Below are positions 18,959 to 27,634 of a DNA stretch of 64,000 nucleotides, one piece after another. The notes under the pieces are model-generated. The model did no database searches and was not told where the DNA came from. It was given only the letters and a program-made list of their open reading frames with translations. Numbering within the stretch: position 1 is the first letter of the stretch; each line of letters opens with the position of its first letter. A program made the position numbers and the translations under genes. This stretch comes from Pareuzebyella sediminis (GTDB lineage: Bacteria > Bacteroidota > Bacteroidia > Flavobacteriales > Flavobacteriaceae): positions 558,001-622,000 of the forward strand of contig NZ_VTZS01000001.1 in NCBI RefSeq assembly GCF_008367235.1, given 5' to 3'.

Positions 18959-20101
18959 TCAATAGGTCACGTATTCCACAATTTCCAATCCATAACCTAC
19001 GATGCCTACGCGCTTTGTCTTTGGTGAATTGGAAAGCAATCTCATTTTTACAATATCAAGGTCGTGCAAGATTTGTGCTCCGATTCCGAAATCACGGGCA
19101 TCCATCTCGACCTTTGGGGCTTTATAAAATCCTTTTTTCTGTAGTTCTTTCAGTTCCGTAAGCCGCGATAGGAGATTCAAAGATTCGAAATCTTGATTGA
19201 TAAAAACAATTGCGCCCTTACCCTCTTTTTCAATGGCTTGGAACATGTTCTCGAGTTTTCGATCCGGTTCATTGGTCAATGTTCCTAAGACATCGTTATT
19301 GATTAAGGTTGAATTGATCCGGGTCAAGACTTGGTCACTCTTGCTCCACTTCCCTTTAGTCAAGGCGATGTGAACGTGGTTGTTCGTCGTCTGTTTATAA
19401 GCGCGCAACCGGTACTTTCCAAAACGTGTGGTAATGTCAAAATCCTCCTTTTTTTCAATAAGGCTATCGTGCTCCATCCTGTAGGCCACAAGATCTTCTA
19501 TCGAAACAATTTTCAGATCGAACTTTTGGGCCACTTCATAGAGCTGGGGCAGGCGTGCCATAGTTCCGTCCTCGTTCATAATCTCCACAATAATTCCGGC
19601 AGGTTTTAAACCTGCTAAACGGGCAAAATCAATGGCGGCCTCAGTATGTCCGGTTCGTCTTAAGACCCCGCCTTCTTTCGCTACTAGGGGAAAGATATGT
19701 CCAGGTCGGGCCAAATCATGGGGTTTGATGTCCGAATCGGTCAATGCACAGACGGTCTTGGCCCTGTCGGATGCCGAAATACCCGTTGTGACCCCGTTCC
19801 CTCTAAGATCAACAGAAACGGTAAAGGCCGTTTCAAAATGATCGGTATTATTGCTGACCATCATATTGAGACCCAATTCACGACAACGCCCTTCGGTCAA
19901 AGGTGCGCAGATAAGGCCTCGGCCATGGGTCGCCATGAAATTGACCGTTTCAGGTGTAGCCAATTCAGCAGCGGCCAAAAAATCACCCTCATTTTCACGA
20001 TTCTGATCATCTACAACAATGATGACTTTGCCTTTTCTGATATCTTCAATGGCATCTTCTACAGAATTCAATTTGATATTCTTTTTCATATCGGCGATCA
20101 T
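18959..20101 (-). CDS. ribB: 3,4-dihydroxy-2-butanone-4-phosphate synthase with degenerate GTP cyclohydrolase II domain
   Basis: A 380-residue RibBA-type protein of riboflavin synthesis. The N-terminal RibB domain (about 5-205) looks intact: [30 protein letters not shown], and [20 protein letters not shown]. The C-terminal RibA-type domain (about 212-380) has lost all three zinc cysteines. The segment normally HSECLTGD...GSLRCDCG reads NSTLINND...GTLTNEPD, and the catalytic arginine loop is gone. It probably supplies only the DHBP step, so a separate ribA should exist elsewhere. The ATG at 20101 overlaps the lptF/G stop by four bases (ATGA), supporting this start. It is last in the ftsK-lolA-lptF/G-ribBA run. 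Confidence 0.93.
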   Translation of the reverse strand: MIADMKKNIKLNSVEDAIEDIRKGKVIIVVDDQNRENEGDFLAAAELATPETVNFMATHGRGLICAPLTEGRCRELGLNMMVSNNTDHFETAFTVSVDLRGNGVTTGISASDRAKTVCALTDSDIKPHDLARPGHIFPLVAKEGGVLRRTGHTEAAIDFARLAGLKPAGIIVEIMNEDGTMARLPQLYEVAQKFDLKIVSIEDLVAYRMEHDSLIEKKEDFDITTRFGKYRLRAYKQTTNNHVHIALTKGKWSKSDQVLTRINSTLINNDVLGTLTNEPDRKLENMFQAIEKEGKGAIVFINQDFESLNLLSRLTELKELQKKGFYKAPKVEMDARDFGIGAQILHDLDIVKMRLLSNSPKTKRVGIVGYGLEIVEYVTY

Positions 20102-21615
20102 AAGGAAGTATTTTTTTTGTTCCTTCTCATAAAAAAACGTTTTAACCTGTCGAATCCGCTACCGAAACTCATCATACCCCTGTCTGCCGTAGCTCTTTGG
20201 GTCAAATAGATACCCAAAGGTAACATTATCATTGAAGATAGCCATGCTCCTATAATCGGATGAATATTGCCTTTGTATGAGTAATTCTCTGCAAATACAC
20301 CGAGAAAATAATAAACCAAAAACAATAGAATAGCCACTACCATGGGAAGGCCAATACCTCCCTTTCGAATAATTGCCCCCAAAGGAGCTCCGACAAAGAA
20401 CAGAATTATACAGGAAAGGGCTAGTGCATATTTGTCATGAAGGGAAAATATGTGTCTTCTATGAATTTCATAGCGCTTATCCATTTCAATTTTTTTGCCC
20501 TCTATAGAAGTCAACAAATTGGTCACTGAATTTTTGGCGTTGTCCAATAATTGAATTTTGCGCCAGTCTTCGAAAAGGTCGACCACATTTCCAAATTCTA
20601 TGTGCTTATCTTCAATCGAATCAGGTTTCGATGCGTTAGTGTTGGTCAAAATAGAAGTAGTATCCCGGGTACGCTCCTTTATTTTTTGGGCCAATGCTGA
20701 GTCTACTTTTTGAATGGGCGCAAAAGCCCCCATACGGATCACGATATTTTTTGAAAAGGCCGTGACGATTCTTTTGTTGTCCTCTTCGATAGAATCCATA
20801 TCCTTGAGCAATCGGGATACATTTTTCATCTTTTCCCTGTTCGAGACACTTTCTTCCTCCAAATCTTGTTCCATTTCCGGAACCTCGATATTCATGCGAT
20901 AGATTTCAAAATTCGATTTTGCGAAGGGATACTTACGTTTTTCCTCGTTGTCTTTAGTCTCGACATCACGGTAATAATGGCCATCTTTCAGTACCAATTG
21001 AATAATTTCCGAATCTTCACTACTAATGAGTTCTCCATCTTTCGCTTTGATTACCGTGCTGTTAACATTGGTTTCCGTTTTTTGATGGATGATTACATTT
21101 TTTAAAAAACGGTCTTTTTCACCGTATTTATCATCGACCTTGATGCTCATTCCCTCAAAATCACTGAAAACACCCTTCTCTATGGCCGCAGCCGGTTTTA
21201 CCTTTGCAATATTCCGTCTCATATTATAGATTTTCTGTTCTGAGGCGGGAATAACGTTATTGGCGAAATAAAAGGTAACTCCACCCAATAATACCATAAA
21301 TATGATGAGGCTGAGCATAGAGCGTTGTAATGAGATGCCCGAGGCCTTCATGGCCGCGAACTCGTAGTTCTCTGCGAAAGTACCAAAGGTAAGAATCGAA
21401 GCCAGTAATACCGTCAAGGGCAGAACCTTCTCGGTGAGACTGGGCATCATGTAAAAGAAGAACTTGCCGATTATAACAATATCCAGACCTTTTCCTGCAA
21501 AATCGTCAATAAAAAGCCAAATCGTTTGGAAGATGAAAATAAACATCAAAATCACAAACGAACTAATGAAATTATAAAGAAATCGCGATAAAATATATCG
21601 GTCTAGAATTCGCAA
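20098..21615 (-). CDS. LptF/LptG family lipopolysaccharide export permease
   Basis: A 505-residue inner-membrane permease of the LPS transport ABC complex (LptB2FG). Three N-terminal membrane helices begin MRILDRYILSRFLYNFISSF; the motif around KVLPLTVLLASILTFGTFAE is typical. Next come a large periplasmic domain (about 110-395, longer than in proteobacteria, with a charged insert) and three C-terminal helices (ALALSCIILFFVGAPLGAII and following). The order lolA-lptF/G suggests a shared role in outer-membrane lipid and lipoprotein transport. I cannot tell LptF from LptG by eye. Confidence 0.9.
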   Translation of the reverse strand: MRILDRYILSRFLYNFISSFVILMFIFIFQTIWLFIDDFAGKGLDIVIIGKFFFYMMPSLTEKVLPLTVLLASILTFGTFAENYEFAAMKASGISLQRSMLSLIIFMVLLGGVTFYFANNVIPASEQKIYNMRRNIAKVKPAAAIEKGVFSDFEGMSIKVDDKYGEKDRFLKNVIIHQKTETNVNSTVIKAKDGELISSEDSEIIQLVLKDGHYYRDVETKDNEEKRKYPFAKSNFEIYRMNIEVPEMEQDLEEESVSNREKMKNVSRLLKDMDSIEEDNKRIVTAFSKNIVIRMGAFAPIQKVDSALAQKIKERTRDTTSILTNTNASKPDSIEDKHIEFGNVVDLFEDWRKIQLLDNAKNSVTNLLTSIEGKKIEMDKRYEIHRRHIFSLHDKYALALSCIILFFVGAPLGAIIRKGGIGLPMVVAILLFLVYYFLGVFAENYSYKGNIHPIIGAWLSSMIMLPLGIYLTQRATADRGMMSFGSGFDRLKRFFMRRNKKNTSL

Positions 21616-21625
21616 TATAAGAATG

Positions 21626-22273
21626 TTAGTTTCTTAAAAAGTAGTACCCTTCATCTTTGTACTTCGACTCATCAAAAGTAAACAAGGTTTTCGATAAAGG
21701 CTGATTTGTTTTGAAAGAATTAACGGTAATCGTAGTTGTTGTTCCGTTTAGGCCCGTCTCGATAAGTTTATAAATATGTTTGGTTTCGATGTCTATACCC
21801 AACAATATGGACTTGATTTCAGCATCGGTATCTATCGGCGTCAACTTGATAAACTGTATTTTTCTACCGTTAACATTCTGTAGGATATCCATGTCGTAAT
21901 TATGTCCCTCACGATAAAAGGTTAACATTTTGGCAGGTGTCAACACGTTCTTGTCGTTCGATTTGTCTTCAATCGTCACCTCTTCATTCTCAGGGATTAT
22001 GGTGTACACCTTTGAACCATCATAAAGTTGGGTGGTGCCAAAGAAATTCCCAATATATTTTTCACCTTCGAGAGTGACATTGCCCCGGGTTTCTTGGTTG
22101 ATTCCCGCATCGCTATTATTTAACACATATTTGAAATCTACAAAAATGTTATCGTAACTTTTGACCTTATTGTAAACTTGCTCCAACAGTGCCTTGGCCT
22201 CTTCCGAATTTTGTGCCGAGGCGAAGTTGATTCCCAAGGAGAATATAAATACGATTGAAAATAATTTTTTCAT
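21626..22273 (-). CDS. lolA: LolA-like outer-membrane lipoprotein carrier
   Basis: A 215-residue periplasmic protein with a signal peptide (MKKLFSIVFIFSLGINFASAQ). It has the LolA half-barrel pattern: ALLEQVYNKVKSYDNIFVDF, GNVTLEGEKYIGNF, YDGSKVYTIIPENEEVTI, then PLSKTLFTFDESKYKDEGYY. It would carry lipoproteins from the inner to the outer membrane. It lies between ftsK (24-base gap) and lptF/G (10-base gap) and is almost certainly co-transcribed with both. Family-level assignment is good; the exact cargo is not known for Bacteroidota homologues. Confidence 0.88.
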   Translation of the reverse strand: MKKLFSIVFIFSLGINFASAQNSEEAKALLEQVYNKVKSYDNIFVDFKYVLNNSDAGINQETRGNVTLEGEKYIGNFFGTTQLYDGSKVYTIIPENEEVTIEDKSNDKNVLTPAKMLTFYREGHNYDMDILQNVNGRKIQFIKLTPIDTDAEIKSILLGIDIETKHIYKLIETGLNGTTTTITVNSFKTNQPLSKTLFTFDESKYKDEGYYFLRN

Positions 22274-22297
22274 TTTAATTTAGTAATTAAGATGCCC

Positions 22298-24691
22298 TTA
22301 CGAGCCTTCATTGTTTAAAAGTTGATCAAGGGCCATTAAGTCGGGAACGAGTACCTGCCTCGCCTTGCTGCCCTCGAAAGGGCCTACAATTCCAGCGGCT
22401 TCCAGTTGGTCAACGATGCGACCTGCCCGATTGTAGCCCAGTTTTAATTTTCTTTGAATAAGGGAAGCCGAACCTTGCTGCGCCGTAACGATTACCTCCG
22501 CGGCCTCACGAAACATGGCATCCCTATCCGCTATATCATAATCAATACTTGTGCCAGAATCGTCTCCTGAGTATTCCGGAAGTTCATGGGCTTGTGGATA
22601 GGCCCTTTGAGCACCAATATATTCGGTTATTTTGGCTACTTCAGGAGTGTCGACAAAGGCACACTGAATACGTGTCACGTCATTACCTTGTGTATAGAGC
22701 ATGTCGCCCCGACCGATCAATTGATCAGCCCCTTGGGTATCTAGAATGGTGCGTGAATCAATTTTTGAAGTAACCCGAAATGCAATTCGCGCCGGAAAGT
22801 TAGCCTTTATAATTCCTGTGATGACATTGACCGAAGGACGTTGAGTGGCAATGATTAAATGAATTCCTATAGCTCTTGCTAATTGTGCTAGCCTAGCGAT
22901 AGGGGTTTCGACTTCTTTTCCCGCAGTCATGATCAAATCAGCAAACTCATCGATGACCAATACGATGTAGGGCAAAAATTTATGCCCGTCGTTCGGATTG
23001 AGTTTTCGCGCCTTGAATTTAGTATTGTACTCCTTAATATTTCGAACCATGGCCAGTTTCAGAAGCTCATACCGACTGTCCATTTCAATACAAAGTGAAT
23101 TGAGCGTATTTATAACCTTGGTATTGTCAGTAATTATCGCCTCTTCAGAATCGGGCAATTTGGCCAGAAAATGTCTTTCGATCTTATTGTATAGTGTGAG
23201 TTCGACCTTTTTGGGGTCTACCAATATGAATTTTACCTCGGCAGGATGTTTTTTGTAAAGTAGGGAGGTCAGCACCGCATTCAAACCGACCGACTTTCCT
23301 TGGCCTGTAGCTCCGGCCATGAGTAAATGTGGCATTTTGGCCAAATCGACTACAAAAGTTTCATTGCTAATGGTCTTTCCGAAGGCAATTGGTAACTGCA
23401 TTTCAGCCTTTTGAAACTTACTGGAAGCAATAACGGAACGCATAGATACGATGGTCGCGTTTTTGTTGGGTACTTCAATACCTATAGTCCCTTTTCCAGG
23501 AATAGGAGCTATAATACGAATGCCCAAAGCGGCTAAAGAAAGTGCAATATCGTCTTCTAGATTTTTGATCTTGGAAATACGGACACCCGCCTCTGGTACG
23601 ATTTCGTAGAGCGTAACCGTTGGCCCGATGGTCGCTTTGATTTGGGCTATTCCTATTTTGTAGTTTTTAAGGGTCTCAACAATTTTATTCTTGTTGTCCT
23701 CGAGTTCTTCCTGGTTGATGGTAATTCCTCCGGTTACACCGTGGGGGTCTAAAAGTTCCATCGTGGGAAATTTATAATTGCCTAATTCCAATCTAGGATC
23801 GAACTCCCCAAAATCTTGGACCAGCTTGTCGGCAATATTGTCTTTTTCCTCTTTTTCAACGACTACTTCCTCGACCTTCATGGCCAACTCGTCATTGACT
23901 TCCTCTTCCGGTACCGTAAATTCGAAGTTGTCGTCGTTATTCGAGGATTCTTTTTTTAATGGGGGAATATCTTTTTTATGCGTGTAGGTGTCAATAACGA
24001 TGGAGGTGTCCTCTTCGGAAGTGCTCGAAAGCTCTCCAGAATCTATATTCTCTTTTTGATTTTCCGGGTTGAAATCAGATGCGAGGGAGGCCTTCTTTTT
24101 TTTGAAAAAAACACCGACTTCATCGGGAGTAACTTTAAAAAATCGAACTAGAATCAAGACCAGCCCAAAGATCAAAATGAGGAAAACCCCGATTTTACCG
24201 GTATAATCCTGCAAAAAATCATTCATTTCATAGCCTACCAGACCACCCAATAAAGGTTTTGTCGATGCGAAAAAGCCAAGGCTTATGGAAACCCAAATCA
24301 TAAAAATGAGGCCCCATATCCATTTCTTTAAAAGCCCTCTCTTTTCTAGGCTTAAGAAAAAATATAGACCTGTAATGCACAATAGTAAGGTGAATATTAT
24401 AGAGGCTATACCAAAACCCTTATAGATAAAAAGATGTCCAACGCTGGCACCGAATTTATTTAATAAATTTTTAGCCTGCTGATTTCTATCTGAAAATTCT
24501 GTCAATAAGCTTTGGTCGTCTTGCCACGTAAAATAAAAGGAAACAAAAGAAAAGAACAATGCCATGCTGAGTAAAATCAGAAGGCTGCCGAAAATAATCT
24601 TGTTCTGTTTCGATGGCCTAAGACTCATCTTTTTAGAACGAGTTTTTTTCTTCGCAGTCGATTTTTTCGTGGTTGTTTTCTTTTTAGCCAT
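22298..24691 (-). CDS. ftsK: DNA translocase FtsK/SpoIIIE
   Basis: A 797-residue chromosome-segregation motor at the division septum. A Lys/Thr-rich N-terminus is followed by four membrane helices (about 30-190) and an acidic linker (about 200-300). The alpha/beta ATPase core contains the Walker A motif GATGQGKSVGLN near residue 460 and the Walker B region YIVLVIDEFADLI. The C-terminal gamma winged helix, which reads KOPS-type sequences, is present (SLIQRKLKLGYNRAGRIVDQ). Length fits the short-linker FtsK of Bacteroidota. A matching -7 element lies at 24711-24718, 20 bases before the ATG. Confidence 0.96.
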   Translation of the reverse strand: MAKKKTTTKKSTAKKKTRSKKMSLRPSKQNKIIFGSLLILLSMALFFSFVSFYFTWQDDQSLLTEFSDRNQQAKNLLNKFGASVGHLFIYKGFGIASIIFTLLLCITGLYFFLSLEKRGLLKKWIWGLIFMIWVSISLGFFASTKPLLGGLVGYEMNDFLQDYTGKIGVFLILIFGLVLILVRFFKVTPDEVGVFFKKKKASLASDFNPENQKENIDSGELSSTSEEDTSIVIDTYTHKKDIPPLKKESSNNDDNFEFTVPEEEVNDELAMKVEEVVVEKEEKDNIADKLVQDFGEFDPRLELGNYKFPTMELLDPHGVTGGITINQEELEDNKNKIVETLKNYKIGIAQIKATIGPTVTLYEIVPEAGVRISKIKNLEDDIALSLAALGIRIIAPIPGKGTIGIEVPNKNATIVSMRSVIASSKFQKAEMQLPIAFGKTISNETFVVDLAKMPHLLMAGATGQGKSVGLNAVLTSLLYKKHPAEVKFILVDPKKVELTLYNKIERHFLAKLPDSEEAIITDNTKVINTLNSLCIEMDSRYELLKLAMVRNIKEYNTKFKARKLNPNDGHKFLPYIVLVIDEFADLIMTAGKEVETPIARLAQLARAIGIHLIIATQRPSVNVITGIIKANFPARIAFRVTSKIDSRTILDTQGADQLIGRGDMLYTQGNDVTRIQCAFVDTPEVAKITEYIGAQRAYPQAHELPEYSGDDSGTSIDYDIADRDAMFREAAEVIVTAQQGSASLIQRKLKLGYNRAGRIVDQLEAAGIVGPFEGSKARQVLVPDLMALDQLLNNEGS

Positions 24692-24710
24692 TTCATTTTA
24701 GCAAGGAGTG

Positions 24711-24718
24711 CAAAAATA
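24711..24718 (-). promoter_or_regulatory. Candidate promoter of the ftsK-lolA-lptF/G-ribBA operon
   Basis: On the minus strand TATTTTTG matches the -7 consensus TAnnTTTG exactly. The -33 position, 19 bases before, reads ATG instead of TTG. The start of ftsK is 20 bases downstream. Confidence 0.45.
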
Positions 24719-24923
24719 CGTATTACGATGTTTTTGTCATGATGATTGGGAAAAGTCTTTTTACTTTTAAAGTTATTAACTAGCCCTCAGCGGGACAAAT
24801 CTTTGTTTAACAACAAGTTACCTCTAATCACAATCTAATGTTCAAAGCTAGTCCCATTGGTTAGAATATGAGAATAAACACTACTTTTTTTTTGGTAGCT
24901 TTATATGAAAACGTGGTATTTCC

Positions 24924-25289
24924 TTAAAATATTTTGGGTAGATAGATAATAAGCCCAACAATGACCGCACCAATAGAAACAAGCATAACAGCACCGGCCG
25001 AAACATCTTTTATAAAACCGATTCGTTTCTCAAAACCCGGATGTACAAAATCACAAAGTTTTTCTATAGCCGTGTTTGCGCCTTCAATACCGAGAACCAA
25101 AGAAATGGCCAATACTTGAAGTATCCACTCGATGCTGCTGATTTCATAATAAAACCCCGCCCCGGTCATCAAAATCGTTATGAACACCTGAATCTTGATA
25201 CTCGGCTCGGTACGAACCAACAATAGGGCACCCCGAAGCGCAAAACCCACACTTTTCACCCTATTTTGAAGGAACGTTTCCTTAGGCAT
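24924..25289 (-). CDS. dgkA: Diacylglycerol/undecaprenol kinase family protein
   Basis: A 121-residue integral membrane kinase with three hydrophobic helices. The family signatures FALRGALLLVRTEPSIKIQ and LGIEGANTAIEKLCDFVHPG are present; in the latter, the Glu and Asn of EGANTAIE belong to the active site. Members phosphorylate diacylglycerol or undecaprenol. I chose the ATG at 25289 (MPKETFLQNRVKSVGFA) because it gives the usual family length and overlaps the end of tpx by only eight bases; a start 14 codons upstream would run deep into tpx. Co-transcription with tpx is likely. Confidence 0.9.
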   Translation of the reverse strand: MPKETFLQNRVKSVGFALRGALLLVRTEPSIKIQVFITILMTGAGFYYEISSIEWILQVLAISLVLGIEGANTAIEKLCDFVHPGFEKRIGFIKDVSAGAVMLVSIGAVIVGLIIYLPKIF

Positions 25290-25788
25290 CGAATAAAGCT
25301 TCAAGTGCTGCCTTATAGTTGGGCTCATCAACGGTTTCCGAGACTTGTTCCGTATACACCACTTTGCCGTCGGAATCCAGCACGATTACAGACCTTGAAA
25401 GTAAGGAGTTCAATGGACCGTCAGTAAATTCTACACTGTAGTCTTTGCCAAAACTACCGTCCCTAAAATCAGAAAGCATATCAACGTTCGATATCCCTTC
25501 GGCCCCACAAAACCGGGCTTGTGCAAAAGGCAGATCCTTAGAGATACACAGCACAACGGTATTGTCAAGTTCGGCAGCCTCTTCATTGAATTGCCTTACC
25601 GATTGAGCACAGGTACCCGTATCGACACTTGGAAAGACGTTCAAGACTACCTTTTTTCCAGAGTAATCGGATAAGGAGGCCGTCGATAGGTCTGTTTTTG
25701 TTAATTTGAAATCGGGTGCCTTACTTCCGACCTCAGGAAGGCTTCCCAATGTATGAATTTCATTTCCTTTTAAGGTTACTGTAGCCAT
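25282..25788 (-). CDS. tpx: Thiol peroxidase (atypical 2-Cys peroxiredoxin)
   Basis: A 168-residue peroxiredoxin that reduces hydroperoxides with thioredoxin. The N-terminus MATVTLKGNEIHTLGSLPEVG is characteristic. The peroxidatic Cys sits in SVDTGTCAQSVRQFN and the resolving Cys in QARFCGAEGI, the Tpx-specific pair. It is cytosolic or periplasmic depending on lineage, and no signal peptide is seen here. Full length. It overlaps dgkA at its 3' end. Confidence 0.96.
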   Translation of the reverse strand: MATVTLKGNEIHTLGSLPEVGSKAPDFKLTKTDLSTASLSDYSGKKVVLNVFPSVDTGTCAQSVRQFNEEAAELDNTVVLCISKDLPFAQARFCGAEGISNVDMLSDFRDGSFGKDYSVEFTDGPLNSLLSRSVIVLDSDGKVVYTEQVSETVDEPNYKAALEALFDA

Positions 25789-25869
25789 GGTGCATTTGTT
25801 TTTAATAGATAGTGAAAATATAAAAATTAAACGGGTTTAATAGTCAGAAAAACCAAAAGAACGCTATCA

Positions 25870-27348
25870 TTACTGCTGTATATCTGACTTGACTTGTTTT
25901 ATGGTTCTGATCTTAATTTTAAAAGCAGCAAAAATCAAGGTCGTCAGCGGGCTTAGATAGTTAAATATGGCATAGATGAAGTATTCGCTGACCCCTACGC
26001 CCAAAACACTTGACTGATAGGCCCCACAAGTATTCCATGGAATGAGTACTGAGGTAACCGTCCCGGAGTCCTCCAGAGTTCTACTTAGGTTCTCAGGAGC
26101 CAGATTCTTATCTTGGTACGCCTTTTTGAACATTTTCCCCGGAATGACGATGGCTAAGTACTGATCGCTCGCAATGATATTGAGTCCCAAGCAGCTGACC
26201 ACAGTGCTCGCAAAAAGACCGAATACACTCGATGCAATGGACAACAACGCCTTTGTGATTTTCGATAAAGCTCCAATTCCGTCCATAATTCCCCCAAAGA
26301 CCATGGCACAACAAATGAGATATATAGTCCATAGCATACCGGCCATTCCTCCTGAACTGAAAAGTTCGTTCAATTTATCATTGTCCGTAGTTATTTGGGT
26401 ATCCGTAAAAATAGCATTAATTACTGCCGAAACAGGTCTTTCCGATAGGGCTTCGAGCACTTCCACTTGAAATATAAGTGCAAAAATGGCTGCTAGGCCT
26501 ACCCCTGTGCCCAGAGCGACCAAAGGTTTGGTTTTTAGCAATATAAGAGCGATGACAACGATCGGCACGATAAACAAGTAGGGGGTTATGGCAAAGGTAT
26601 CTTCGATAGTACCCAATAGACCACTAACATCGGCACTACCAGTGGTTTCAATATTTAGGCTGATGATGGTGAATATGACCAGCGTAATCAATATTGTGGG
26701 TCCAGTAGTAAAAGACATATACTTTATATGTGTAAAAAGATCGGTGCCGGCCATAGCCGGTGCCAGATTAGTAGTGTCGCTAAGTGGTGACATTTTATCT
26801 CCGAAATACGCTCCTGATATAACGGCTCCAGCAATCATTCCGGAGTGAATACCCAGTGCGGTTCCTATTCCTATCAAGGCGATACCAACGGTGGCAGAGG
26901 TCGTCCAAGAGCTCCCGGTAGCTATTGATATCACAGCAGCAATGACGATAGTAGCCGGAAGAAAAACTATTGGGTTTAAGACCTGAAGGCCATAGTATAC
27001 CATGGCCGGAATGACGCCACTTACCAACCAGGTACCTGCCAATGCGCCAACGAGTAACAAAATCATAATAGGTAAGAGTACACTATTAAGATTTTCACGG
27101 ACTTCTTCGAACATCCTTCTAATTGAGGTTTTGTTGAAAAACCCAACGATAGCGGCAACCAATCCACCAAGTAATAGTATAATCTGATTCGAATATTCGC
27201 CGAACCATGCCCCATCGGCGTAAAAAATATTGTAAGCCAGCATCCCCATGAGGATGATAACGGGAATAAGGGCCTCCCAGATATTTAGCTCCTTATTTTC
27301 AACAATATGTTCGTTCTCTCTATGGTCATTAGAGTTTGTGCCTTTCAT
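25870..27348 (-). CDS. nhaC: NhaC family Na+/H+ antiporter
   Basis: A 492-residue membrane antiporter with about twelve helices. Family-typical segments are AISIATGSSWTTSATVGIAL, SGAYFGDKMSPLSDTTNLAP and the C-terminal SGTVTSVLIPWNTCGAYQSS. It would exchange Na+ (or malate/lactate in NhaC subtypes) for protons and so help with pH and salt balance, in keeping with a marine lifestyle. It is transcribed alone, 80 bases upstream of tpx in the same direction. The ATG at 27348 gives a short cytosolic N-terminus. Confidence 0.92.
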   Translation of the reverse strand: MKGTNSNDHRENEHIVENKELNIWEALIPVIILMGMLAYNIFYADGAWFGEYSNQIILLLGGLVAAIVGFFNKTSIRRMFEEVRENLNSVLLPIMILLLVGALAGTWLVSGVIPAMVYYGLQVLNPIVFLPATIVIAAVISIATGSSWTTSATVGIALIGIGTALGIHSGMIAGAVISGAYFGDKMSPLSDTTNLAPAMAGTDLFTHIKYMSFTTGPTILITLVIFTIISLNIETTGSADVSGLLGTIEDTFAITPYLFIVPIVVIALILLKTKPLVALGTGVGLAAIFALIFQVEVLEALSERPVSAVINAIFTDTQITTDNDKLNELFSSGGMAGMLWTIYLICCAMVFGGIMDGIGALSKITKALLSIASSVFGLFASTVVSCLGLNIIASDQYLAIVIPGKMFKKAYQDKNLAPENLSRTLEDSGTVTSVLIPWNTCGAYQSSVLGVGVSEYFIYAIFNYLSPLTTLIFAAFKIKIRTIKQVKSDIQQ

Positions 27349-27549
27349 ACGGTATAGTTATGATGTAATAATACAATTTTGGATACTGTTGTGCAACCCA
27401 TGCGGAATGCGATACAATTAAAAATGATAGGGTGAAATCGCGAAAATGATACTAGAGCGCCAAAAATTCTTTACAGAACCATGATTCAACAGGAGTATTC
27501 TATGAATAAATGGAACGACTAAAAGAGTATAGTGCACAAATTGAGGGCA

Positions 27550-27579
27550 TTGCCCAAACCCAAAACATTCGTACTTTTG
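27550..27579 (+). promoter_or_regulatory. Bacteroidota-type promoter of lpdA
   Basis: TTG at 27550-27552, exactly 19 bases, then TACTTTTG at 27572-27579. This is a full match to the TTG-N19-TAnnTTTG promoter known for Bacteroidota. The -7 element is embedded in a small palindrome (CGTACTTTTGTACG). The lpdA ATG is 55 bases downstream. Confidence 0.75.
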
Positions 27580-27634
27580 TACGTGATTCTTTCTGAATCG
27601 AAATAAATAGTTAATTAGACACGAAAATCATATT

